From Myxococcota bacterium (GTDB lineage Bacteria; Myxococcota_A; UBA9160; SMWR01): DNA of 64,000 nucleotides. The first letter of the stretch is position 1, and the number at the start of each line of letters is the position of its first letter. Shown piece after piece: positions 46,382-54,806 of this stretch. The position numbers and the translations under genes are program-made. The stretch spans positions 124,001 to 188,000 of the forward strand of contig JAKVBI010000015.1 in NCBI GenBank assembly GCA_022447545.1. The letters are read 5' to 3'. Under the pieces are notes generated by a model. The model was not told the DNA's origin. It ran no database searches and saw only the letters and a list, made by a program, of their open reading frames with translations.

Positions 46382-47566
46382 ATGAACGCCCGTGCATTGA
46401 AGGACCTGGTATGCGACGCCGTCGACGACATCCGCGACACGCTGCTCCACGTCTCGCACGAGATCCACGCCCACCCGGAACTTGCCTTCGAGGAGCACCG
46501 AGCGGCCGCCCTACTCGTCCAGACCCTGCAGGATTCAGGTCTCGACGTGAAGTTGGGTGCCTACGGGTTGGAGACCGCCTTCGAGGTGGAGATTGGAGAC
46601 ACGGGCCCCTGCGTGGCTTTGCTTGCCGAATACGATGCACTGCCCGAAATCGGTCACGCCTGCGGCCATAACCTCATCGCCACGGCCAGCCTCGGTGCCG
46701 CTCTCGCGCTCGCGCGTCAAACGGACCAACTGACGGGCCGCGTGCGCCTGCTGGGCACGCCCGCCGAGGAGCGCGGCGGTGGCAAGGAGTTGATGGCACG
46801 ACAAGGCGCCTTCGACGACGTGGAAGCCTCCATGATGATTCACCCATCCGGCGTGAACCTCGCCACCATGCCCTGCATCGCCATGTCCGAAGTGGATGTC
46901 ACGTACCGCGGCCAGGCAGCCCATGCCTCGGCAATGCCCGAACGGGGAATCAACGCCCTAGACGCGCTGGTCATCGCCTATCAGGCCATCGGCGCACTGC
47001 GACAACACATCCGCGGCGACGAGCGCATCCACGGGATCATCCTGAAAGGCGGCCAGGCCGCAAACATCGTGCCCGACCATACGGCGGGTCGTTTTTACGT
47101 GCGCGCCGCGAACTTCGACGCTCTCGCCCCACTCAAACAACGCGTGGAGGCCTGCTTCGAGGCGGGTGCTCGCGCAACAGGGGCTGAAGTCCACATCTCG
47201 TGGGGAGACGCCGACTACCGCGACATCCACTACAACGAGCCGCTCGCCATGGCATTCCAGCGCAACGCGGAGCATCTCGGGAGAGAGTTCTTTCCGTTCG
47301 ACAAACTCCCCAACCAACTCGCGGGTAGCACCGACATGGGAAACATCAGCTACCGAATGCCCTCCATCCACCCCATGATCGCTTCGGCTCCGCTCCATTG
47401 CACCATCCACAATCCCGAGTTCACGAAGTGGTCGAATTCGGAGATGGGGGACAATGCAGCCCTCGATGGCGCCAAGGCCCTGGCGATGACGGTCATCGAC
47501 TACCTAGCCAACGAGAGTCTTCGCGTAAGCGCACGCGAGCAGTTCGAACGCGGGCTTCGAGCGTGA
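46382..47566 (+). CDS. M20-family amidohydrolase/peptidase (AbgB/ACY1L2-like)
   Basis: A 394-residue metal-dependent amidohydrolase. Metal and catalytic elements are in order: ALLAEYDALPEIGHACGHN (about 80-98, metal ligands and catalytic Asp), GTPAEERGGGK (~124-134, general base Glu), the lid-domain insertion SEVDVTYRGQAAHASAMP, and the C-terminal NQLAGSTDMGN metal site. The EYDALP form groups it with p-aminobenzoyl-glutamate hydrolase/ACY1L2-type enzymes. GGAGGAAGCC precedes the ATG. The stop overlaps the start of the gamma-carbonic anhydrase gene (GTGA). Confidence 0.93.
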   Translation: MNARALKDLVCDAVDDIRDTLLHVSHEIHAHPELAFEEHRAAALLVQTLQDSGLDVKLGAYGLETAFEVEIGDTGPCVALLAEYDALPEIGHACGHNLIATASLGAALALARQTDQLTGRVRLLGTPAEERGGGKELMARQGAFDDVEASMMIHPSGVNLATMPCIAMSEVDVTYRGQAAHASAMPERGINALDALVIAYQAIGALRQHIRGDERIHGIILKGGQAANIVPDHTAGRFYVRAANFDALAPLKQRVEACFEAGARATGAEVHISWGDADYRDIHYNEPLAMAFQRNAEHLGREFFPFDKLPNQLAGSTDMGNISYRMPSIHPMIASAPLHCTIHNPEFTKWSNSEMGDNAALDGAKALAMTVIDYLANESLRVSAREQFERGLRA

Positions 47567-48150
47567 GCCCGAAAACTCCGAAATCTGACGAGATTCAGTT
47601 CGTCGATGCGAGCGCATGGGTCGCCCCCAGCGCGCAACTCTACGGCAGGATACACATCGAGGCTGAAGCCTCGATCTGGCACAACGCAGTTCTGCGAGCC
47701 GAATGCGAACACATCCAGATCGGTCGAATGACCAACGTCCAGGACTTTGTCATGGTTCACGTCGGCTTCGACCACGCCACGAAGATCGGAGACTTCTGCT
47801 CGATCGCCCACCACGCCACGGTGCACGGGTGCACGATTGGCGACCATTGTCTGATCGGCATCAACACCGTGATCATGGACGGCGCGGTCATTGGCGCGGG
47901 TTCCATCGTCGCAGGCGGCGCCATGGTGACCGAGGGCAAGGTCTTCCCCGCGAACTCCGTCATCGCAGGGGTCCCCGCCAAAAAGATTGCCGATCGCAGC
48001 AGTGCCCGCGCCAACCGCCTGAACGCCTGGGTCTACCATCGCAACGCCGAGGCCTACCGACGTGGCGACCACCGGGTGTGGTCGGGGCCTGAGCATCAAG
48101 CGTGGCTTGCGGCCAAAACCGCCGAAATCGAGACCGACGACGACCTCTGA
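47563..48150 (+). CDS. Gamma-class carbonic anhydrase-like protein
   Basis: Left-handed beta-helix (hexapeptide repeat) protein of 195 residues. The three zinc-binding histidines of the Cam/CaiE/YrdA family are visible in MVHVGFDH (~63-70) and IAHHATVHGCTIGDH (~81-95), and NVQDFV lies just before the first. The C-terminal helix (ARANRLNAWVYHRNAEAYR) packs on the helix in relatives. Enzymatic activity cannot be assumed. The GTG start shares four bases with the stop of the M20 gene, giving translational coupling. Confidence 0.92.
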   Translation: MSPKTPKSDEIQFVDASAWVAPSAQLYGRIHIEAEASIWHNAVLRAECEHIQIGRMTNVQDFVMVHVGFDHATKIGDFCSIAHHATVHGCTIGDHCLIGINTVIMDGAVIGAGSIVAGGAMVTEGKVFPANSVIAGVPAKKIADRSSARANRLNAWVYHRNAEAYRRGDHRVWSGPEHQAWLAAKTAEIETDDDL

Positions 48151-48196
48151 CCCATGCCAGATAAAGCAGGTCCTGGTGAATCGGGCCGGTCTTGGG

Positions 48197-48892
48197 TCAG
48201 GGCCTGTTCGGTCGAGGGGGAGACTCGCGGTTCTCGATCCCCCGGAACAATAGAGCGACGGACCCATCGATTGCAGCGCGGCAGGCGTCTTCGGTCAGCC
48301 GACCGTTTGCCCAATCGATGCGAGCACTTCCGGCCATCTGGCAGAGGACCGTGGCAGCGGACAACAGATCGATCTGCGGGTCGAGGTCCGCATTTTTGCG
48401 ACCGCTTTGCAGGATCTCCAGAATCAACGCAACGGTGCGGTCGTTGAGTTGGAGGGCCGCTCGAGCCGCGCGCTTCGGTGGATAGGTGGTCGCGCGCAGG
48501 GCGATCACAGTGTAGTCGGGCTGGCTCGCAAGCAACTCGTGCTGAGTGTCGAAGAAACGCTGAATGCGCTCGCGAGTCGGGGACGATCGATCGTCATGGC
48601 GACGAAAGTCCGTCCAGGCGCGAGACTGCAGGCGCTCCAGTTCCCAGATCAGGAGTTCTTCTTTGGAACCCACATGGCGGTAGATGGAACTCGCCCCCAT
48701 TCCCGCGCGCTGGGCAATATCGCGCAGGGTGGCCTGGTCGAATCCGCGCTCGAGAATCAAATCACGCGCAGCGTCGCGCAAACGCTGACGAGTACGGCGC
48801 CCGCGCTCGAGCCGGCCGTCGTCTCGACGGCGAACCGCCCCGCGAAGGGTGGGGGCCGTCTCCTGCCTGGTCGAATCGTTCCCTGCCTGCAT
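48197..48892 (-). CDS. TetR/AcrR-family transcriptional regulator
   Basis: A 231-residue repressor-type protein. The DNA-binding domain is residues ~30-80: RRTRQRLRDAARDLILERGF, DQATLRDIAQRAGMGASSIY, RHVGSKEELLIWELERL. The C-terminal domain is the variable ligand-binding region. The ATG was chosen for GGGGGGCGATCG upstream; the open frame continues to 49018. About 112 bp upstream is a 30-bp near-perfect palindrome that could be its operator. It is convergent with the carbonic anhydrase gene, and its regulon is unknown. Confidence 0.9.
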   Translation of the reverse strand: MQAGNDSTRQETAPTLRGAVRRRDDGRLERGRRTRQRLRDAARDLILERGFDQATLRDIAQRAGMGASSIYRHVGSKEELLIWELERLQSRAWTDFRRHDDRSSPTRERIQRFFDTQHELLASQPDYTVIALRATTYPPKRAARAALQLNDRTVALILEILQSGRKNADLDPQIDLLSAATVLCQMAGSARIDWANGRLTEDACRAAIDGSVALLFRGIENRESPPRPNRP

Positions 48893-49323
48893 CGATCGCC
48901 CCCCAAGCGGCACAACATCGCAAAGCACGCCCACATTTCCAGCGCTTGAGCCGCGCTTCGGGCTTTCTACATACACGGGCCCTGCGAGCGATCTGCACAA
49001 CGACGGAGGCCCGACCAATTGGCCGGGCCTCCGGACGCCACGAACCGTTCTTCCCGGGACCGGTCGCGCGTCTAAGACCGCAGGAAATTACCCCAGACGA
49101 ATTTCCCACGGTCAGCAGTGTATGGGGAATGGTTAAGCAACAAGCGTGCCCAAAGGGCCGTCTGCCGAACGTATCAATTTCATTCAAGAATCAGACGGTG
49201 GGGCGATCTAGCACCGGAAAGGCACTTCCATTGTGAGAGAAAACTTATTCCCTGACGGACTTCGTTTTCCACTCGGGAGTGCAGGTGGCGATTCCAACCC
49301 GCAACTGAACGGCAATCCAAACT
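48893..49323. other. 430-bp non-coding region upstream of the TetR gene
   Basis: No credible gene is seen on either strand. The stretch is somewhat less GC-rich between 49130 and 49260. It contains the 30-bp palindrome at 49004-49033 and a pair of 7-bp inverted arms, CCGTCTG at 49158-49164 and CAGACGG at 49192-49198, enclosing an AT-rich spacer. The J-domain gene terminates at its right border. A small RNA cannot be excluded. Confidence 0.5.
49004..49033. promoter_or_regulatory. Near-perfect 30-bp palindrome, candidate TetR operator
   Basis: CGGAGGCCCG is followed by A, the central palindrome CCAATTGG, C, and then CGGGCCTCCG; only the single pair flanking the centre is unmatched. It lies 112-141 bp upstream of the TetR-family start and outside any gene. 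Size and symmetry suit a repressor dimer or dimer pair; an RNA hairpin is the alternative. Confidence 0.45.
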
Positions 49324-50262
49324 TCAGTCCAGATCGCGCCGGAGGTTCGGCATCGACAACTCGTCGAGTTGCTCGAGGGCCTCGAGCGTCTCTTCGCTCA
49401 CGCGCTCGGGGACCCGAATTTGGACGACGGCGTACAAGTCCCCCCGTCCGCCACTCTGGGTGTGGGCAATTCCCTTGCCCCGAAGGCGCAGGCGGGTTCC
49501 CCCCTGTGTTCCGGGCGGAACTGTCAGAGTCACGCGCCCATCCAAAGTCGGGATCTCCACCTTGGCACCCCGCATCGCCTCGAGGACGGAGATCGGTACG
49601 TCAACGGACACATCGCGGTCCTCACGACGGAAGTAGGGATGGGGACGCGTACGGATGCGTGCATAGAGGTCGCCCGCAGGGCCTCCAGCGATTCCCACAC
49701 CGCCTTTTCCACGCAGTCGGATCCGACCTCCATCCGCCACGCCTGCTGGGATCTTCACATTCACGGATTCGTGACGGATTCCCCCTTCAGCGGTGGGACG
49801 GTCAAGGGTAATCCGTTGCTCGCCTCCGAGGGCGGCCTCGAGAAAATCGAGTTCCAAGGTGGCTTCTAGATCCGGGCCCGGCCGTGGACCCATCCCGCGC
49901 CCTGGGCGGGGCCCGCCCCTCCCAAAAAGACCGGACAGGAGGTCTTCGAAGCCTCCCATACCCCCGCCCCCAAAAGGGTGGCCTCCTCCGGATCCACCAA
50001 AAGCGCGGCTCGCTCTTCGAGCTGCCTCGGCATCGAACCCGCCCTGCAGGGAAGCCTCTCCAAACTCGTCATAGGCGGCACGCTTGTCGGCATCCGAAAG
50101 AATCGCATAGGCCTGGGAGGCGGCCTTGAAGCGCTCCTCGGCGCTGGCATCGTCGGGGTTCACATCGGGGTGGTAGCGCCGTGCGAGTTCGCGATAACGG
50201 CTCCTGATCTCGTCGTCGCTGGCTCCCCGTGCAACCCCCAGAGTGGCATACGGATCCTTCAT
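49324..50262 (-). CDS. J-domain protein, DnaJ C-terminal domain, no zinc finger (CbpA-type)
   Basis: A 312-residue type II J-protein. The J-domain (1-70) has DPYATLGVARGASDDEIRSRY and the HPD motif in RRYHPDVNPD. A Gly/Phe-rich region (~85-125) follows, then the two beta-barrel substrate domains with LDFLEAALGGEQ and VNVKIPAGVADGGRIRLRGKG. The CxxCxGxG zinc repeats of DnaJ are absent. It stimulates Hsp70 (DnaK) in protein folding; no dnaK is in the window. The start lies 8 bp after the stop of the upstream acyltransferase gene. Confidence 0.93.
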   Translation of the reverse strand: MKDPYATLGVARGASDDEIRSRYRELARRYHPDVNPDDASAEERFKAASQAYAILSDADKRAAYDEFGEASLQGGFDAEAARRASRAFGGSGGGHPFGGGGMGGFEDLLSGLFGRGGPRPGRGMGPRPGPDLEATLELDFLEAALGGEQRITLDRPTAEGGIRHESVNVKIPAGVADGGRIRLRGKGGVGIAGGPAGDLYARIRTRPHPYFRREDRDVSVDVPISVLEAMRGAKVEIPTLDGRVTLTVPPGTQGGTRLRLRGKGIAHTQSGGRGDLYAVVQIRVPERVSEETLEALEQLDELSMPNLRRDLD

Positions 50263-50269
50263 GACGGCT

Positions 50270-51130
50270 TCACGACCCTTCCGCCAGTTGCGACGCGCTG
50301 CGTTCAAGCAACTCGGGCTCTTCAATACGCGATCGAATGCCCTCGAGGGTGTAATAGCAATACATACCGTCCTCGATGCGTTCGTCGTAGGTCCAGCCCA
50401 CAGGAAGGACACGGCTTCCGTCGGGCCGTGTCTCGATCCGTCCCAGGACTGCGAACACCGAAGCAGTTCCGTACTCCCAGAGGTGATGGAATCCGGCGGG
50501 CAGTTCGATGGACCCGAGATTGGCACAAAAGGCCGACGTGAAGAGCGGGTCGGACTCGATCATCGCTCGCGGCAACAGTCCCAACTCATCGGCGATCCGT
50601 GCCACTCCCATGACGACGGGCACCAGGAACCCGGGCAGCCGCAACAACAGATTCACCTCCCGGTCGCTGGCAGTTTCTTTGCCGGCACGGCTGGCCAAGA
50701 GCTTGTCGTAAATCGCATCGACCATGTCGAAAACCGTCTCGTCATCCGAGCAGAAGCGGCGTTTAACGGTGAGGAGGGGAGATCCGTCCACCAGTTCGCG
50801 CTTCGCGCTGAAGGTCAGATACACCCCGTCTCGCTGCCACAACCTGCGACCCTTCACGAAGCGATTGACCCCCGGGCGCAGTTCCATTCCGACGGACAGG
50901 GAGCGCAGAAAAAGGTGAAAGAGCGTCATGGGGCGACCTTCTGGCCGCGACCGGTTCTTCTCCTCCAGATACACCAGAGCCGGGTCGACTCGAATCTCCT
51001 GCATCATGGTCACCAGCGAATCGTTTCTGCGGGGCGAGAGGTGGGGCATGAGGCGGCGCAGGTGTGAGGGCACCTGTGCGGGGCTCGCGTCTGCTCTTCG
51101 CCCGAACATGGGTCGCGCTTTCACCTCCAT
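50270..51130 (-). CDS. 2-oxo acid dehydrogenase E2-type acyltransferase catalytic domain protein
   Basis: A 286-residue protein similar to the catalytic domain of E2 dihydrolipoyl acyltransferases, but without lipoyl or peripheral-subunit-binding domains. It has RRADASPAQVPSHLRRLMPHL near the start, a long helix/strand core with EMRPGVNRF-like LRPGVNRFVKGRRLW, and C-terminal SIELPAGFHHLWEYGTASVF and YTLEGI. The classic HxxxD catalytic motif of E2 is not obvious, so activity is doubtful. AAGGA precedes the ATG. Transcribed with the J-domain gene downstream (7-bp gap). Confidence 0.8.
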   Translation of the reverse strand: MEVKARPMFGRRADASPAQVPSHLRRLMPHLSPRRNDSLVTMMQEIRVDPALVYLEEKNRSRPEGRPMTLFHLFLRSLSVGMELRPGVNRFVKGRRLWQRDGVYLTFSAKRELVDGSPLLTVKRRFCSDDETVFDMVDAIYDKLLASRAGKETASDREVNLLLRLPGFLVPVVMGVARIADELGLLPRAMIESDPLFTSAFCANLGSIELPAGFHHLWEYGTASVFAVLGRIETRPDGSRVLPVGWTYDERIEDGMYCYYTLEGIRSRIEEPELLERSASQLAEGS

Positions 51131-51155
51131 CACCGGTCCTTGGAAGTCTACTCGT

Positions 51156-51836
51156 TCACTCCCGGGGTGGCCTCCACAGCGTCCAGATCGGCACGCCGAG
51201 AAGCGTCGCACTGTCCTTGATCTGGAAACCGGCTCGCGAATAGAACCGAAGAGTGGCCTGCCGGTCCGTTTCCAGATACGCAGGGGCTGCTTCTCGATCC
51301 ACCCTCTCGAGCCAGCCCCCGAGCAACGCCGAGCCGAACCCGGCTCCCTGCGCATCGGGGTCGACACCCAGGCTACTCAGATACCAGTGCGGTTCAATCG
51401 GGTGGAGGGCTTGCAGGGCGGCATGGACCTCCCCCCAACGGCTCGCCGTTCGCAGACCCTGCCCCAGGATTCCAAGCAACTTCGACACGAGGGGAGGCTG
51501 TGGCAAGGGATAGAGACCTGGGGGTGTCGTGATCAGTCCGGCCACGATCCGAGGGCCAGACCTCGCCACCCAAACCCCACCCTGAGCCGAGGCGGCCCGC
51601 AGTGGCCCCCGGAGGGCGTGACGGTTGGCCCGCAAACGGCGCTCGGCACTCTGAGTAGAGATCACGGCCACATTGAGGGGGTTGTCGCAAAACGCCCGGG
51701 CGAGTACCTGCTCCACTGCGAGAAGCTCCGATGCATCCTGCAACCGATGGGGAGGAGCCGGCTCGTAGGTCACCGACTCGGCCCCAGCGATTGCGCCTTC
51801 CCCGGGAAACCGCCCTTGCGGCCACTCAGTCCCCAC
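51156..51836 (-). CDS. GNAT-family N-acetyltransferase
   Basis: About 226 residues. The acetyl-CoA-binding signature is in LSSLGVDPDAQGAGFGSALL (Q/R-x-x-G-x-G/A as QGAGFG), followed by PAYLETDRQATLRFYSRAGF, the typical beta-6/alpha-4 segment. The N-terminal half is divergent, and the substrate is unknown. The GTG start used overlaps the end of the upstream VOC gene by 11 bp and has GGAG upstream; a later GTG at 51773 is possible. Confidence 0.85.
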   Translation of the reverse strand: MGTEWPQGRFPGEGAIAGAESVTYEPAPPHRLQDASELLAVEQVLARAFCDNPLNVAVISTQSAERRLRANRHALRGPLRAASAQGGVWVARSGPRIVAGLITTPPGLYPLPQPPLVSKLLGILGQGLRTASRWGEVHAALQALHPIEPHWYLSSLGVDPDAQGAGFGSALLGGWLERVDREAAPAYLETDRQATLRFYSRAGFQIKDSATLLGVPIWTLWRPPRE

Positions 51837-52290
51837 GGGTCTCCACCAGTTCGATGACCAGGCCATCGGGGTCGGCCACACAGATGGCGCGCCCCCCGGC
51901 CAGACGTTTTCCGAACCCACCCGGCGGAACCTCGACGCGCGTAGTGTGGAGGACGTCCACCCCAGCCTCTTCCAACCATTCCAAGGTCGAGGTGAGATCG
52001 TCCACTCTCATGGACAAATGGGACAGGCCCAACTGGTTGGCAGGTGCAGGAGATTCGGCACCCCGGGAATCGGGTTTCGTGAACTGCCTCAGTTCGAGAC
52101 GCAGACCATCGCGTTCGACCACAGCCCCCTGAACCTCAGCACCGGGTATACGGGCCAGGCTGCCCACGTGCTCTCCCCGCAGTTCGAGGTCAGCCACGAA
52201 GTGAAAGCCCAGCACGTCGTGATAGAAGCGCAACGACCGCTCCCAGTTCGAAACACAGAGGGTCACATGACTCACGCGCATGCGTGCCAC
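51826..52290 (-). CDS. VOC-family (glyoxalase-like) protein
   Basis: A 154-residue vicinal-oxygen-chelate protein. VSHVTLCVSNWERSLRFYHD opens the first module (metal His near residue 8), LGLSHLSMRVDDL the second (His ~91), and CVADPDGLVIELVE supplies the terminal Glu. It is a different subfamily from the VOC protein at 44751. The GTG start has GGAAGG upstream at good spacing; an ATG nine bases downstream is possible. It overlaps the acetyltransferase gene. Confidence 0.87.
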   Translation of the reverse strand: MARMRVSHVTLCVSNWERSLRFYHDVLGFHFVADLELRGEHVGSLARIPGAEVQGAVVERDGLRLELRQFTKPDSRGAESPAPANQLGLSHLSMRVDDLTSTLEWLEEAGVDVLHTTRVEVPPGGFGKRLAGGRAICVADPDGLVIELVETRGD

Positions 52291-52391
52291 ATCGTCGTCC
52301 TTCCCCCGTCGACGGTTGACCCCGTCGACCCATCGCCCGCGGGGCTCAGGAAGCGCCGCGCAGTCACGACCGACCGGGGCTTGTGGCCGCC

Positions 52392-52991
52392 TCAGGCGCC
52401 CTCGCGCGCCTTCGTGGATTTGTCGCCACTCATGGGGAGATTCAGGATCTCTCGCGGAAAATACCCAACCAGGAATTCGACGACATCGCGCACGGACAAG
52501 ACGAAGGACGGGCGGTGTGACTCATCCACCACGGGCAGATGCCTGAACCCGCCGACGGACATCATGTTCAGCGCCAGTGCGATGCTCGACTTCAACGAGA
52601 GCGCCTCGGGATCGCGGGTCATGATGTCTGCCAGGGGCAGTGTCGCAGGGTTCTTCCCTCGCCCCACGATACGCAGGAGAACGTCCCGCTCGGTGAAGAT
52701 CCCGAGTAGCGTGCTTTCCGGGGTGCCGTCTTGGGTGATCACCACACAGCCACAGTGTTCATCCTGCATGGCCCGCATGGCATCGGAAACGGGATCTTCA
52801 CCGGAGAAACAGATGGGTGCACGAATGGGCAGCGACTGCACGGACTCTCGTAGCAGAGTCTCGTCGAAACCTCGCTGGCCCCGTTGCTTGGGGCGATCGA
52901 AGTAGGGCTCGTCTCCCAGCGCATCGCGTCGGTCGACCAAGGGGGCTTCCTCTAAATCTGATGGGCAGGATTCAGGGTAGTTCCCAGGCAT
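52392..52991 (-). CDS. Tandem CBS-domain protein
   Basis: A 199-residue protein with two CBS motifs (about 50-115 and 120-185), seen as DAMRAMQDEHCGCVVITQDG, LLGIFTERDVLLRIVG, IALALNMMSVGGFRHLPVVD and LSVRDVVEFLVGYF. Such pairs bind adenine nucleotides and act as energy or ionic sensors. No enzyme or transporter domain is attached, so it must act on another protein. The start is an ATG without a strong ribosome binding site. It is divergent from the membrane protein at 53023. Confidence 0.9.
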   Translation of the reverse strand: MPGNYPESCPSDLEEAPLVDRRDALGDEPYFDRPKQRGQRGFDETLLRESVQSLPIRAPICFSGEDPVSDAMRAMQDEHCGCVVITQDGTPESTLLGIFTERDVLLRIVGRGKNPATLPLADIMTRDPEALSLKSSIALALNMMSVGGFRHLPVVDESHRPSFVLSVRDVVEFLVGYFPREILNLPMSGDKSTKAREGA

Positions 52992-53022
52992 CTACGACAC
53001 AAGGGCGATAGACTTGCCCACG

Positions 53023-54765
53023 ATGACGCGCGACGAGAGTTCTCGATCGGGTGTGCAACACGACCCGTCGCTCGCGCCGAAGAACCGTCCCATGCTCTGG
53101 CCACACTCTCGCTCGACGTGGTTTTTTCTCTGGCTGGGATTCTCGGTGATTTCACTATGGGTCCAACGCGCCTCCCTGCAGGGACCTTTCATCTCCGATG
53201 ATTTCAAGGACATCGTCAACCACCCATTCATGGGCGGGATCAGCACTCGCAACATCGCAGCCCTGCTGAACCCGTGGAGTGACGCACATTCGTTTACGGG
53301 AAATTACGCCCCCGTCCACCAGTTGGCCCACATGCTCGAGCGACTCCTGTTCGGCAATGAGATGCTCGGGTATCACGTCGTCAACAACCTGGTCCATGCG
53401 CTGAATGCCACCCTTCTGGTCGCTCTGCTACGACGATCCTCGATCCCCCCCCTGGCGGCGGTGTTGGGAGGTGCGTTCATGCTGGTGCACCCAGCCAGTG
53501 TGGAGGCCGTCGCATGGGTCTCCCAACTCAAGACCGATAGCGCCATGGCATTTTGTCTCGGGGCGCTCCTGCTCCAGGGTCGCCGGGACACCCTGGCTCT
53601 CCTGTGTTTCACGCTCGGGCTATTGAGTAAGACCAGTGCCGTGGCGGCACTCCCGGCGGCGGCGGCCTTTGCCTTCGCGTGGGGTTTGGATTGGCGCAAA
53701 GGCCGCTGGATCCTGGGATGGACACTGGCGTTCGGAATCTATGCGATCACGCAGCTGGACACCTACGCCACGGTCGCCTCCTACACCGTGACGGCCTACG
53801 AAGACCCCTGGGTCCACATGCGCTCCATACTGGCATTTTGGATGCGTTACATCGCCATGGCCGGCGCGGCCGTAGGAATTTCGGCATTCCAAGAGCCCGG
53901 CCCCGCCATGTCCTGGCTCGACCCCTGGTGGCTGGGGGGGTTGGCGATCACTCTCGTGCTGGCAACGCGAACCCTGGTGTGCCTGAGCACGCGCCGCGAG
54001 GAAGCCGCCTGGTGGATCTTCGCCGCCGCGGGCTTCGGACCGATCTCCCAGCTGTTTCCCTTCCTCTACCCCATGGGCGATCGCTACCTCTACTTCATCC
54101 TGCCGGGCCTCATCGGCGGTACCCTGCTATGGGGCCGCGACATTCGGCAGCGATTCTCTCTGGCGAGCTCAGATCGCCGGCGCCAGCTCCTCCACGCACT
54201 GACGCGTGCGCTCGTGTTCGCAACGTGCGGAGTGTTGGCGATCTTTGCGCTGCGTAGCGCCGAACGCGCAGCGCTTTGGACCAACGAACAGCTGCTCGTC
54301 GAGGAGGGAATCCGCAACTATCCCAAGGGTGAAGCTGCACTATTCAAACGCGCCTGCGAGGCAGGGCGGGAGAGTGACGTCGATGAGGCCGTGTCGCTTC
54401 TCCAGGCAGCCGCCGATCGAGGGGTCAACCGCTTCAACGATCTGCCCCACCTCGCATGCTTTTCCAGCATCCGCGACGCGCCCTCGTTCCAGGCGTTCAT
54501 CGAGCAACAAACCTTGAAGTGGCTCGCCGAAGCCGACGCACGCGGCGTGCAAATGCCGGAGATCCTCCTGACCAAGGCCCGAGCCTGGGCAAGTCTGGGG
54601 AGAGGCCGCAAAGCCCGTCGCGCCTACCAGGAGGTGATCGCCCTGAACGAACGCCTCACGGCCACCGCGCGTCGTGAACTCGACGCGCTCCAGGAAACGG
54701 TTTCTCGACGCAAGCAGCGGCGCCGTGCGACCCAAGCAGCCCCCCGAGAGCGCTCGAAGCCCTGA
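53023..54765 (+). CDS. Polytopic membrane protein, TMTC/GT-C-like
   Basis: About 580 residues. One N-terminal helix is followed by a loop with FISDDFKDIVNHPFMGG (about 55-71), a DD-containing motif like the first loop of GT-C glycosyltransferases and TMTC proteins, then around ten helices to ~residue 410, including PFLYPMGDRYLYFILPG. The last ~150 residues are helical, with weak TPR character. It is paralogous in plan to the gene at 57243 on the other strand. ATG is used; an upstream TTG with AAGGG is an alternative start. The sulfatase gene follows after 41 bp. Confidence 0.8.
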   Translation: MTRDESSRSGVQHDPSLAPKNRPMLWPHSRSTWFFLWLGFSVISLWVQRASLQGPFISDDFKDIVNHPFMGGISTRNIAALLNPWSDAHSFTGNYAPVHQLAHMLERLLFGNEMLGYHVVNNLVHALNATLLVALLRRSSIPPLAAVLGGAFMLVHPASVEAVAWVSQLKTDSAMAFCLGALLLQGRRDTLALLCFTLGLLSKTSAVAALPAAAAFAFAWGLDWRKGRWILGWTLAFGIYAITQLDTYATVASYTVTAYEDPWVHMRSILAFWMRYIAMAGAAVGISAFQEPGPAMSWLDPWWLGGLAITLVLATRTLVCLSTRREEAAWWIFAAAGFGPISQLFPFLYPMGDRYLYFILPGLIGGTLLWGRDIRQRFSLASSDRRRQLLHALTRALVFATCGVLAIFALRSAERAALWTNEQLLVEEGIRNYPKGEAALFKRACEAGRESDVDEAVSLLQAAADRGVNRFNDLPHLACFSSIRDAPSFQAFIEQQTLKWLAEADARGVQMPEILLTKARAWASLGRGRKARRAYQEVIALNERLTATARRELDALQETVSRRKQRRRATQAAPRERSKP

Positions 54766-54806
54766 TTCCCCCAGAGAGGGGGGTATCCTGATAGCGGGCG
54801 GTGCAC

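Noticed and set aside
49200-49240. CIRCE element near the J-domain gene
   Set aside because: CTAGCACC and nearby bases resemble half a site, but the second half is missing.
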